Positions 7,121 through 13,779 of a DNA stretch of 13,779 nucleotides are shown in pieces. How positions within the stretch are numbered: position 1 is the stretch's first letter; each line of letters starts with the position of its first letter. The notes under the pieces are model-generated. The model had not been told where the DNA came from and ran no database searches. It saw nothing but the letters and a program-made list of their open reading frames with translations. Source of the DNA: CAYQVW01 sp964421245 (GTDB lineage: Bacteria > Margulisbacteria > WOR-1 > XYC2-FULL-46-14); NCBI GenBank assembly GCA_964421245.1, contig CAYQVW010000028.1, positions 1-13,779 of the forward strand, in the 5' to 3' direction. Position numbers and translations under genes: made by a program.

Positions 7121-7168
7121 AAAAAAATAAGGTGTCCCCCAGCACCGCATGGTGCTAGGCAACACCTT
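7121..7168 (-). terminator. Intrinsic terminator-like hairpin, possible attenuator of the dikinase-like gene
   Basis: On the minus strand an outer stem AAGGTGT/ACACCTT (7162-7168 with 7129-7135) encloses an inner stem CCTAGCACC/GGTGCTGGG (7151-7159 with 7138-7146; one G-T pair) and an ATGC loop. Only one mismatch and one wobble separate them. The hairpin is followed by ATTTTTTT (7121-7128). This is a textbook rho-independent terminator for the five-gene cassette upstream. It also lies between a candidate promoter (7179-7187) and the start codon of the dikinase-like gene, leaving no room for a promoter after it, so that gene must be read through or attenuated. Confidence 0.75.
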
Positions 7169-7184
7169 TATAATACTTATTATA
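7169..7184. repeat. AT-rich inverted repeat at the candidate promoter
   Basis: TATAATA-CT-TATTATA has 7-bp arms and a 2-bp centre. It covers the -10 box of the candidate promoter and its predicted start region, so it could be an operator, or merely reflect the TATAAT-like composition. Confidence 0.4.
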
Positions 7185-7187
7185 GCA
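7179..7187 (-). promoter_or_regulatory. Extended -10 promoter candidate for the dikinase-like gene
   Basis: The minus strand reads TGCTATAAT: a perfect TATAAT (7179-7184) preceded by the TG of an extended -10. No good TTGACA is found at 16-18 nt spacing. The predicted start near 7172 places the whole terminator-like hairpin in the 5' leader. Confidence 0.5.
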
Positions 7188-7192
7188 AATAC

Positions 7193-7206
7193 AGCAGAAT
7201 TCTGCT
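7193..7206. repeat. 14-bp perfect palindrome upstream of the candidate promoter
   Basis: AGCAGAATTCTGCT is a perfect palindrome ending about 9 bp upstream of the -10 box, where a -35 would normally lie. It is a plausible regulator-binding site compensating for, or blocking, the missing -35. A further inverted repeat, ATAGTG-CA-CACTAT (7234-7247), overlaps the stop codon of the upstream gene. Confidence 0.4.
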
Positions 7207-7243
7207 TAACTCACGAGACAAGTCCAACCCCGTATAGTGCACA

Positions 7244-7789
7244 CTATCTATTCAATGTTGCGTAAATACCAACAAGTACGGCCCCAGCCGTTATGATTTT
7301 GTACCAATTCTGTTCAAAAAAGTCGGGCTTTCGGCTGACATTAACAGAGAGGACATCGCCGTGTTGGATTTTCAACCCTCTATAGTCCCCCTTGTCAGGG
7401 GGACCCATGTATGCACGTGCTTCCTCGATTGAATTTGCTTTTTTTACTTCCCATACATTCTTTTTAACATCATGTTGAATTACATATATTGGCCGAGGGG
7501 TAAGAGCCACTACCACTTGAGCATTTGCTACGTACTTTGAAAAAGCAGATTTTAAATGAGCATTAAACTCTTTCAATGTTTGGCCCCGTGCTTCTATCCT
7601 GCCAAGGAAAGGCAAGGAGATTGTTCCATCTGGAGCAATAGTTTGTTTGGTATTAAGGTCTTTTTTGCCGATGACCTTTATATCCAAGGTGTCGCCAGGA
7701 GCAAGGATATATTCTCCCGCGCTTGCCGGCATCAATAAAACCGAACCCAGAAAACATCCAATCAAAAACAAACAAACTATTTTTTTCAT
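7244..7789 (-). CDS. Polysaccharide export protein, Wza/Poly_export family, short, with C-terminal membrane helix
   Basis: This 181-residue envelope protein has an N-terminal signal sequence (cut probably after PASA, residue 24). LIGC at 9-12 resembles a lipobox but sits very early, so lipidation is uncertain. Residues 26-95 form a Poly_export domain: YILAPGDTLDIKV, then IAPDGTISLPFLGRIEARGQTLKEF. LKIQHGDVLSVNV (about 139-151) resembles the start of a further export-type (SLBB-like) strand set. A hydrophobic helix (about 160-178) ends the protein, unlike secreted short homologues. Full Wza proteins are roughly twice this length, so this is a minimal version. AGGAG lies 7 nt before the ATG. 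It is the last gene of the five-gene cassette and is followed by the terminator-like hairpin. A role in exporting or anchoring an extracellular polysaccharide is the family expectation; no glycosyltransferase is nearby. Confidence 0.85.
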   Translation of the reverse strand: MKKIVCLFLIGCFLGSVLLMPASAGEYILAPGDTLDIKVIGKKDLNTKQTIAPDGTISLPFLGRIEARGQTLKEFNAHLKSAFSKYVANAQVVVALTPRPIYVIQHDVKKNVWEVKKANSIEEARAYMGPPDKGDYRGLKIQHGDVLSVNVSRKPDFFEQNWYKIITAGAVLVGIYATLNR

Positions 7790-7810
7790 GTTAAAACTCC
7801 TATTTATTAG

Positions 7811-8716
7811 TTATTTTTCGCGTTTACTCCATTGTGGCAAAAAAGACGATAGCTCTTTAGTTATTCTATCAAATTCTTCTTTTTTTATAATATTATTATT
7901 CCCAACAAGAAAATACTCCAAATTCATATCAAGATAGACGGGAACATCTTTTACCAAAAAATTACTCCTATCAGCCTTTTTCACAAACAACACTCCGTCC
8001 ATAACCTCTCGAAAATTCTTAAACCCACTATAATATCTTTTGACTTTCTCCGACGCATTATTTGGCAATTGTTGGCACAGGCCAAATATTCCATGACGAA
8101 AATGTTCTGGAATATTCCCAGATCCATACATTGTTTCCATGCAATCATCTTTGTCGAATGCATGAAGTATTAGGTCTGATATAAAAACAACAATAAAATT
8201 ATGTGCCTGTTTTCTGAATTTAATCTGATTTCCTTTTTTATCTTGACACTTACTCAAAATAATATTCTGCAATCTTAAAATCTCGTCCTTTTCTCCTTCT
8301 CCATTTAACTGGCACTCAGCAAAGATGCTATCTTTAAATTGCTCTCTTATTGAATCGGTGATCCCTTTCCTTTGCCCTATTAGGCGCAGATCGAAACATA
8401 TCTCTTTTCTATTGCTGCGTTTATAGCTAAAATCAACAGTGGTATTGCTTTCTGATAATTTGCTTTCTTCATAGAATAACTGGCACTTTCTAAATTCAAA
8501 ATCGCACGCAAAAAAAGCTTCGAAAATATAAGCATTAAAATTCTCTATCGTATTTGAAGCAAATATTAGCTTCAAAAGCTTGTTATATCTATTAGTCTTA
8601 GAAAGAAACACAAGTCTATCAATGAGCTTTACAACAACATCTTGGCAATCTAAAACTTTTACCCCAATTATTTCGAGTACTTTTTCTGTTTTTTCTTTTA
8701 TCTTTTCTGCACTCAT
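7811..8716 (-). CDS. Hypothetical protein, 301 residues, cytosolic
   Basis: I do not recognise this protein. It has no signal peptide or membrane helix and is predicted mixed alpha/beta, with 8 cysteines scattered rather than in CxxC pairs. A charged helical start (SAEKIKEKTEKVLEII) is followed by FNAYIFEAFFACDFEFRKCQLFYEES (about 60-85), VDFSYK (94-99) and KEICFDLRLI (104-113). The spacing E...D...E with alternating strands is faintly like PD-(D/E)XK nucleases, but the E-x-K lysine is missing, so that idea is weak. Another strand-rich block, NFIVVFISDLILHAFDKDD (173-191), follows. The ATG at 8716 is 7 bp past the stop of the hydrolase gene, with only a poor GGTAGG-type ribosome site, so it may depend on coupling. 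It ends 21 bp before the export gene. Confidence 0.75.
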   Translation of the reverse strand: MSAEKIKEKTEKVLEIIGVKVLDCQDVVVKLIDRLVFLSKTNRYNKLLKLIFASNTIENFNAYIFEAFFACDFEFRKCQLFYEESKLSESNTTVDFSYKRSNRKEICFDLRLIGQRKGITDSIREQFKDSIFAECQLNGEGEKDEILRLQNIILSKCQDKKGNQIKFRKQAHNFIVVFISDLILHAFDKDDCMETMYGSGNIPEHFRHGIFGLCQQLPNNASEKVKRYYSGFKNFREVMDGVLFVKKADRSNFLVKDVPVYLDMNLEYFLVGNNNIIKKEEFDRITKELSSFLPQWSKREK

Positions 8717-8723
8717 TTTCTAC

Positions 8724-10028
8724 CTACCGTCGAATATAAACATCTCCCGAAAAAATAAATTTTCTGGATTTAATTTTCAACCTAACCTCATCAATCTTTA
8801 TATTAACCTCGTCAAGATTGCCTTTTAATTCGGCAACCTTATTGTTTTGCTTTTCAATCTCTTCCTCACTCATCAATATTGATTGACCTAGTGGGGTCAA
8901 TCCGTTGGATTGCTGAGCTTGTCTTATCTGGCTTTTAATCTTTTTTGCCTCAACTTGTAATTTTGCCAGCTCGGCCCGATCCTTTCTCTGCTGGATCTCA
9001 AAATATTTACTTAAAGCTAAATCCTTGATCTGCTTCTTGCTTGCAAAATTGAGAATCAGATCATCACCCTTCTGTTCCATAGTCTTGTAAGTGCCGGAAA
9101 AAGATGGAAACTCTATCTCAATTCCTTTGGGTAGATGAACCACACCAGATACAAGGGCGTCACTTGGAATCTGTGACTCTAGATATTCTCTGGTTTTATC
9201 CTTAAAGACTTTATGTTCAACATTAATATGATTATTGGTCTTCTTAACTCTTACACTTGAGGCTAATATATCTGCTGCCAGTTCATCACTAAGCGTGTAA
9301 ACATTGCCCTTATATAAAACGACAAGGCGCTTTCTATCTGCATCTAATATTTCGGCTTTACCACTTACCGGCTGAGAAGTCTCTCTGAATGTACCCTTAA
9401 AATCTACGTAAGCATGAACTTTTAGTGTCTTAAACTCCTCTATTGCAGATCCAGGGGTTGCTAATAGCCAACGCAAAGAGCTGCCTAAACCATACTTTGA
9501 AATAGGCAGGGCAAGGATAACCAATATAACTAAGATAAAAAAGATTAAAAACTCGATCTTTGATCCGGATTCTGGTCTAAACTTAGGATTTTTAGGTATT
9601 ACATCTCGTCCGGAATCGGGCCAAAACATTTGCACTCCCCTTCTGTTCATCATGTCCAAAATTAAATGAGAAAAATAACTGATACTAAAAGCAGCAATCC
9701 AACGGATAGGGAGATCTGACCATCCCCAGATTGAAATTTGCGGGATGAAACTGATAAGGCCAATAATAACTGCAAACAGAACAGAAAAAATGCCCCATCC
9801 CATAAATGAGTGTGTAAAAGTACGATGTCCGTATCTTCTCTCCAATGGAACAGATACAAAATAGAATATGCGACCAATTATTGAGCGTGGATGATCGATG
9901 TCTGGAATAATTGAACCAAGTATTGCAAATAGAATGATGGTCCAATGGAGGCTAAACTGGACACCGAATACTGACAATATTATCAGTGTTAAGAATATAC
10001 CAAATACACTATGTGTTGGGGCTAGCAT
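8724..10028 (-). CDS. YdjM-type membrane-bound metal-dependent hydrolase with long C-terminal coiled-coil domain
   Basis: In this 434-residue protein the first about 180 residues match the YdjM/LexA-binding-type membrane hydrolase family. Seen are the N-terminal LAPTHSVFG (H6), the PDIDH metal motif (42-46), GHRTFTHS (67-74), SHLILDMMNRRGVQMFWP (120-137) and about five membrane helices, the last at 159-174. Family members are thought to be metal-dependent hydrolases; the substrate is unknown. Most homologues end near here. This one continues with about 240 soluble residues: a beta-rich part (200-330) and a charged coiled coil (about 345-420, with EEEIEKQNNKVAELKGNLDEV). It probably lies on the outer face, but the topology is inferred. 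GGGAG lies 8 nt before the ATG. The gene overlaps the upstream one by 7 bp (10022-10028), so the two are translationally coupled. Confidence 0.85.
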   Translation of the reverse strand: MLAPTHSVFGIFLTLIILSVFGVQFSLHWTIILFAILGSIIPDIDHPRSIIGRIFYFVSVPLERRYGHRTFTHSFMGWGIFSVLFAVIIGLISFIPQISIWGWSDLPIRWIAAFSISYFSHLILDMMNRRGVQMFWPDSGRDVIPKNPKFRPESGSKIEFLIFFILVILVILALPISKYGLGSSLRWLLATPGSAIEEFKTLKVHAYVDFKGTFRETSQPVSGKAEILDADRKRLVVLYKGNVYTLSDELAADILASSVRVKKTNNHINVEHKVFKDKTREYLESQIPSDALVSGVVHLPKGIEIEFPSFSGTYKTMEQKGDDLILNFASKKQIKDLALSKYFEIQQRKDRAELAKLQVEAKKIKSQIRQAQQSNGLTPLGQSILMSEEEIEKQNNKVAELKGNLDEVNIKIDEVRLKIKSRKFIFSGDVYIRR

Positions 10029-11986
10029 TTGTCATTCTCCCTTTTAGGAAATATTTCTTTGTCAATCTGTGCAAAAAAGTTTGAGTCAAATGTAGATATT
10101 GGCCTTTTTACAAAATCAAGCTTATATAAATAATCTATCGAAAGATTTGAATGCTGTAGAGAAGCAACTAGTTCTTTTAATCTTTTAGCAGAATCTTCCT
10201 TTCCAATTATTTTTAAATAGGAACAGAATAGGATTAAATTAAAACAAAGAGTATATCGGAGCGAATTTTTTACGGCGTTTAATTTATCGATTAACTCTAC
10301 AATTACTTCCTCAATCCGAACATCTAAGTTCAGACCATGTAATCTATTAAAATGTAAAAGTAAATATAAGTCTGAAAGAATAATGTTCAAGATCTCAGCA
10401 TCAGCGTGTTCTTCTGGCAACCTATTAATAAGATATTTGATTAATGAAAATAAAACATGACTTACCTTATCCTTATTCTCTTTTGTTGGGATTATAATCT
10501 CCTTTTGATATATCAAAAGCTCTAGAGATATTTTTTCATCCAAGAAAGCTAATAACCATAATGATATCTGATAAAATTGATCGACAAAAAAATGTGCTAT
10601 ATATTCAGATTTTTTTGAATATCTTTCCATCATTTCAATAATATTTCTTATCACATCGATATTGTATTTAACTTCTTTGTCATTGTTTTTTGGAGAAAAG
10701 AGAGCCACTCTAACAATTGAAGACAAGCTTAAATCACTTAGCATATCAGAAGTATATTCAATTAATGGGTTATGTGTCCCTGAAATAGGAATATGATCTT
10801 GAAGGTCTAAAACTTTTTTGTAGCTTTTGATGATAAGATCATGAGGATAATCATAGTTAATAAACAACTTTCTGTTATATACTGCAGCATAAAATATTCT
10901 TGCCATAGCATTTCTAGCAGGATATGTTATTATCAGTCTCCCACTTTTTATAGCTAAAACTGCTATATCTGCTAAATCTGAACATATTTGAGCAGCTGAA
11001 TACCCTAATCCTTTGCTAGCCAAAACAACTGCAATTTCTCCAAGGTATTTAGCCCCTTCAAAAGCAGCATCTTGTTTTCCAATAACTACATTTCTATCTA
11101 TAGTATCTTTTAACAACCTACAAAGATATCTTGTTAAATTATTACTTCCTTCATTTGCCCCAATAACGTTTACACTTATAGTGCTAACAGCAATATCTTT
11201 TATAACCCTCAATAACTCTCTCATAAAAAGAAGGTTGTTTGTGCGTTCGCCAACTTTTAGTAAATCATCAAATGTATCATATATAGAACTCATTAAACTA
11301 TCGTTATAGGATCTATACTCCCTTCTGGAAGTAAAATACAAACAGTTAATATCTCTAAAGGTGTCAATAGCTCTAACAAATGTCTCATAGTCTCCCTTAT
11401 TCATTAGATAAACCATTACCGTTTTTAGAGGTAGCATCTTTGAAATTAAATCGGCAATAATTTTGCTATCAACGACAAATTTGTCTACAGATCCTTCTAC
11501 TTTTTCATGTACATTTATTACTTGTTCTATAGTTTCATCTATTTCTTGGATCTTGGTATGCAAAGATTTTTTTGCAACCTTTTTATTGGTAATATTATTC
11601 AAAATATGTTTTTTGCATTCATTATAAATATCTGGAAATAAAAAATTAGCAGGGTTAAACGATTTTATTATATAAATCGTTAAATAACCCAATAAAATAA
11701 AAGATAATATCAGCAGTCCTGCGCTAATTAATAATATAGGTAATTGAGTAGATGGAAAGACAATAAAATATATATTATACGCAAAAAAAGTTAATAACAA
11801 TAAAAAAACAATTTTAGGCCATTTTTTCTTAATAAAATACTCCAATAAAATAGGAGAATATTCATCAGCATATCTCTGTATAGGAATTATTATCAAAGTA
11901 AAAAAGAGTACTATGATTGTTCCTAGTATCATTGCAGATGTATGAAATATATTTGACCTTAAAGAAATAACCCAATTTTCAAGCAT
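10022..11986 (-). CDS. Large membrane protein of unknown function (three N-terminal helices, helical cytosolic domain)
   Basis: I do not recognise this 654-residue protein. Three hydrophobic helices lie at about 15-36, 56-76 and 82-108, followed by a predominantly alpha-helical soluble region of about 540 residues that looks like stacked helices (repeat-like) without obvious catalytic motifs. A heptad-like stretch (about 140-175, TKIQEIDETIEQVINVHEKVEGSVDKF) suggests a coiled coil just after the membrane. The general look recalls uncharacterised DUF2254-like membrane proteins, but I cannot confirm kinship. The ATG at 11986 is preceded by GAGGTGAT and lies 10 bp after the stop of the recombinase-like/ATPase gene. 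Its end overlaps the YdjM-type gene. It is strongly Ile/Leu/Lys-rich, reflecting AT-rich codon use. A scaffold for the neighbouring membrane ATPase is a possible role by position only. Confidence 0.75.
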   Translation of the reverse strand: MLENWVISLRSNIFHTSAMILGTIIVLFFTLIIIPIQRYADEYSPILLEYFIKKKWPKIVFLLLLTFFAYNIYFIVFPSTQLPILLISAGLLILSFILLGYLTIYIIKSFNPANFLFPDIYNECKKHILNNITNKKVAKKSLHTKIQEIDETIEQVINVHEKVEGSVDKFVVDSKIIADLISKMLPLKTVMVYLMNKGDYETFVRAIDTFRDINCLYFTSRREYRSYNDSLMSSIYDTFDDLLKVGERTNNLLFMRELLRVIKDIAVSTISVNVIGANEGSNNLTRYLCRLLKDTIDRNVVIGKQDAAFEGAKYLGEIAVVLASKGLGYSAAQICSDLADIAVLAIKSGRLIITYPARNAMARIFYAAVYNRKLFINYDYPHDLIIKSYKKVLDLQDHIPISGTHNPLIEYTSDMLSDLSLSSIVRVALFSPKNNDKEVKYNIDVIRNIIEMMERYSKKSEYIAHFFVDQFYQISLWLLAFLDEKISLELLIYQKEIIIPTKENKDKVSHVLFSLIKYLINRLPEEHADAEILNIILSDLYLLLHFNRLHGLNLDVRIEEVIVELIDKLNAVKNSLRYTLCFNLILFCSYLKIIGKEDSAKRLKELVASLQHSNLSIDYLYKLDFVKRPISTFDSNFFAQIDKEIFPKRENDKC

Positions 11987-11996
11987 TAATTAACTA

Positions 11997-13535
11997 TCAC
12001 CTCATTCTAAACAATAAAAACCTCATAACCGCCAATATTGCCATACCGAAGCCAGCCAATATATAACCCTCAAAACTATGAGTACCTAAAGCCAAAAATC
12101 TAAACATAATCGCAATACCCCAAAGGATAACTATAGCCGAGGTCCAATCACGGTATTTAATCCCAGCTTCGTGGTATATCTCTCTAACAGAATCCCTATT
12201 AACTACCGGCTTATGAGCAACTTGATGAATCATATCTACAATTGCCAAAGGAAGCTTATTTGATAAAGTCATAACTCTGGTTTCAAGCAACTCATAATCG
12301 CTAACAGAGAGATTATGAGTTAAGTATTTAATTAACTCCTTAGCTGATTTATCGCTTAGTTCTTTGATCTCAATCTGTTTAAACTTCCACCAAACCTGTT
12401 TTAGCTTGGCCTTAGTATCATCTGTCGACGCGAGTATCGTAAAGTTCTCTATCAAAGCTAGAAAGGCATCAACATCGGATATCCTTAAATTTTGCAGGTT
12501 ATCAACGACAAGAGTCGGAGGTTTATTTCCCTTGGCATTAACGATATATTCTGCAATCTCTCTGGTTGTAGCTCTAGTCTTTATCTGTTTCCGCCAATCA
12601 GGGTTAAGTTTATCGCAGATCTGATCAAGCATGTTCCTGGTTGGAGATGGTGATGGAATATACAAAGTGTTTGGACCAAGCAGCTTGGCTATGTGTTTGA
12701 GTGTATGGGTTTTACCTATTCCCAAAGGACCGATAACTAAAACACACTGGCCTTTTGTCAGATTTGATTTTAGATTTTCTATAACACTATCTCGACCAAA
12801 GATCACCTCTTCTGGATTAGGGATAATGGGTCCTTTAATTTCTGATAGTTTCTTAGCCTGTTTGGGCTTAGTGGGAAATATGTTGGCAATAAATCGCGTT
12901 ATCCATGGGCGAGTATCCACGTGAGCGACTACCTCACCATTAACAACTTCTCTATCTTCTGGTTTTGGAATATCCGGGGTGGCAGGAGGTTGTTTTGATG
13001 CCTGAACATAACGATTGATAGATTCTGTATCGGTTATACCCAAGATGGCTGTTGCCTTGTCAATCGATACTTCTTCTTTAAAGAGTCGGACTGCAAATGT
13101 ATTACGCAATATCTGTGCATTTACCTTTCTTTTGATTCCAGCCTGATCAGCATACTTTCTTATAAGATGGTCGACACTTCTTGCCGAGAGAGGATTAACC
13201 TTCCCCTTGGTTGTTATAAAGAAAGCAGAAACGCGAACATCTGGACGTTCCTTTGACCACTTAGCTAAGCCTTCGTAGGCTTGATCATTTAAAGGCAACT
13301 CCCTCTTTCGGCTTCCTGTAATCTTTATTATCTTTTTATTCCAATCGATTGAATCAATCTTTAATTCAGTTAATTCATTAAGAAACAAACCAGTGTTTAA
13401 AAAGAGTGTAACGATGGCTCTGTCTCTGAGTTCGTCAATAGATTTGAGGAGGGAGTTGATTTCGTTTAGAGTGAGGTAATCTATAGACTCTACCATATTT
13501 AAATTATAGTCCTTCCCTAAGTTTAGGGCAAGCAT
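11997..13535 (-). CDS. Tyrosine-recombinase-like domain fused to a STAND-like P-loop ATPase and two C-terminal membrane helices
   Basis: The protein has 512 residues. Residues about 15-180 follow the tyrosine-recombinase catalytic fold (TGLFLNELTELK, GSRKRELPLN, AQILRNTFAVRLF, ILGITDTESINRY). The first catalytic Arg is Phe51, the His of HxxR is Gln141 and the later His is Ile167; Arg144 and Tyr176 remain. It is therefore probably a DNA-binding relic rather than an integrase. After a Pro-rich linker comes FGRDSVIENL, Walker A GPLGIGKT (269-276), Walker B LVVDN (about 342-346), a sensor strand ILASTDD and KLPLAIVDMI, resembling the GLPLA motif of STAND ATPases. Two helices (about 466-484 and 488-508) anchor the C-terminus. 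The start at ATG 13535 lacks a Shine-Dalgarno; ATG 13496 is an alternative, with GGGAAGG 14 nt upstream. It leads the five-gene cassette. Confidence 0.88.
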   Translation of the reverse strand: MLALNLGKDYNLNMVESIDYLTLNEINSLLKSIDELRDRAIVTLFLNTGLFLNELTELKIDSIDWNKKIIKITGSRKRELPLNDQAYEGLAKWSKERPDVRVSAFFITTKGKVNPLSARSVDHLIRKYADQAGIKRKVNAQILRNTFAVRLFKEEVSIDKATAILGITDTESINRYVQASKQPPATPDIPKPEDREVVNGEVVAHVDTRPWITRFIANIFPTKPKQAKKLSEIKGPIIPNPEEVIFGRDSVIENLKSNLTKGQCVLVIGPLGIGKTHTLKHIAKLLGPNTLYIPSPSPTRNMLDQICDKLNPDWRKQIKTRATTREIAEYIVNAKGNKPPTLVVDNLQNLRISDVDAFLALIENFTILASTDDTKAKLKQVWWKFKQIEIKELSDKSAKELIKYLTHNLSVSDYELLETRVMTLSNKLPLAIVDMIHQVAHKPVVNRDSVREIYHEAGIKYRDWTSAIVILWGIAIMFRFLALGTHSFEGYILAGFGMAILAVMRFLLFRMR

Positions 13536-13546
13536 TATTGATTGTA

Positions 13547-13552
13547 ATTATA
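13547..13552 (-). promoter_or_regulatory. Possible -10 box for the five-gene cassette
   Basis: A perfect TATAAT on the minus strand lies 11 nt before the ATG at 13535, so transcription would start about 5 nt before the codon (leaderless). No convincing -35 is found at 16-18 nt, and in such AT-rich DNA the match could be chance. Confidence 0.3.
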
Positions 13553-13569
13553 GGAAATATTTTAAGCTT

Positions 13570-13629
13570 ATTGCGAGATTTCCGGCTGATATTGCGGAAT
13601 ACCCCCCTTGATTGTGCGGAATACCCGCT
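13570..13629. repeat. Tandem about 21-22-bp repeats, possible insertion-element end
   Basis: TGCGGAATACCC occurs exactly at 13593-13604 and 13615-13626, 22 bp apart. A degenerate third unit starts with ATTGCG at 13570, 21 bp before the matching ATTGCG at 13591. Spaced copies of about two helical turns are typical of transposase-binding ends, as in IS21-family elements. The match is by pattern, not by alignment. Confidence 0.5.
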
Positions 13630-13638
13630 CTTTTTCCA

Positions 13639-13734
13639 TTAGCGATAGTATCTAGGTTCCCTGGTCACTTTTTCAAATTCTCTTCCCTTCCTTTTCCCTT
13701 TTAAGGTGGGGCGGGGTTTTAAAACCCAATTTTT
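13639..13734 (-). pseudogene. Possible decayed C-terminal fragment of a mobile-element gene
   Basis: On the minus strand 31 codons follow an in-frame stop (13735-13737) and end at TAA (13639-13641). They read as a basic tail finishing GREFEKVTREPRYYR, which looks protein-like. A second open frame enters from the right edge and stops at 13719-13721 after about 19 codons. Together with the adjacent repeats they may be the frameshifted end of a transposase or helper gene. Chance open frames cannot be excluded. Nothing else is seen in 13536-13779. Confidence 0.3.
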
Positions 13735-13779
13735 TTATCCTCATTCTTCAAAGACTTAGTAGAGCGCAGCGAAGAGGAA

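Noticed and set aside
7811..8716. Confident assignment as a PD-(D/E)XK nuclease
   Set aside because: Only a loose E/D spacing is visible and the expected E-x-K lysine is missing; it is left as a hypothetical protein.
12364..12924. Plus-strand open frames opposite the recombinase-like/ATPase gene
   Set aside because: They lie antisense to a gene with clear Walker motifs and show no family features or start signals.
11997..13535. Calling this gene an active integrase and the cassette an integrated element with att sites
   Set aside because: Three of the catalytic residues are replaced, the gene carries an ATPase and membrane helices, and no tRNA gene or matching direct repeats flank it.

Overview
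The window is an AT-rich bacterial segment in which every credible gene lies on the minus strand, so it is read here from right to left. A sigma-54 activator, a candidate small outer-membrane protein and a Wza-type polysaccharide export protein point to a two-membrane (Gram-negative) bacterium. The gene mix would suit an uncultivated, deep-branching lineage such as Omnitrophota or Elusimicrobiota, but no marker gene is present and this is only a guess. No rRNA, tRNA or CRISPR array was seen.

Right edge (13536-13779): no intact gene. It holds two 12-bp exact repeats 22 bp apart, a third degenerate copy, and short broken reading frames. This looks like the decayed end of an insertion element, possibly IS21-like.

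Membrane cassette (13535 to 7244): five tightly packed genes. In order they encode a protein joining a tyrosine-recombinase-like domain without its key catalytic residues to a STAND-like P-loop ATPase and two membrane helices; a 654-residue membrane protein of unknown function; a YdjM-type membrane metal-dependent hydrolase with a long soluble, coiled-coil tail; a 301-residue unknown protein; and a small polysaccharide-export (Poly_export) protein with a C-terminal membrane helix. Gaps are 7-21 bp and one junction overlaps, so they are probably one transcript. I recognise no described system with this layout; it is the best candidate for something new.

Middle (7243 to 4591): a leader with an extended -10 promoter, several inverted repeats and a strong terminator-like hairpin ending directly against the ribosome-binding site. 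It precedes a large protein with a degenerate KaiC/RecA-like N-terminus and a pyruvate phosphate dikinase ATP-binding domain, but without the phosphohistidine domain of true PEP synthase or PPDK.

Nitrogen-control block (4599 to 1): a sigma-70-type promoter overlaps the end of the dikinase-like gene and drives a GAF/AAA+/Fis sigma-54 activator resembling NifA. Just downstream is a sigma-54 promoter (GG-N10-GC) with a palindromic candidate enhancer site about 110 bp upstream of the predicted start. It would drive a small secreted beta-rich protein, the ammonium channel Amt, its PII partner GlnK, an HD-domain phosphohydrolase and a SAM methyltransferase that runs off the left edge. The simplest model is that the activator senses a nitrogen or metabolic signal through its GAF domain and switches on ammonium uptake; the last two genes are unusual passengers in an amt-glnK operon.
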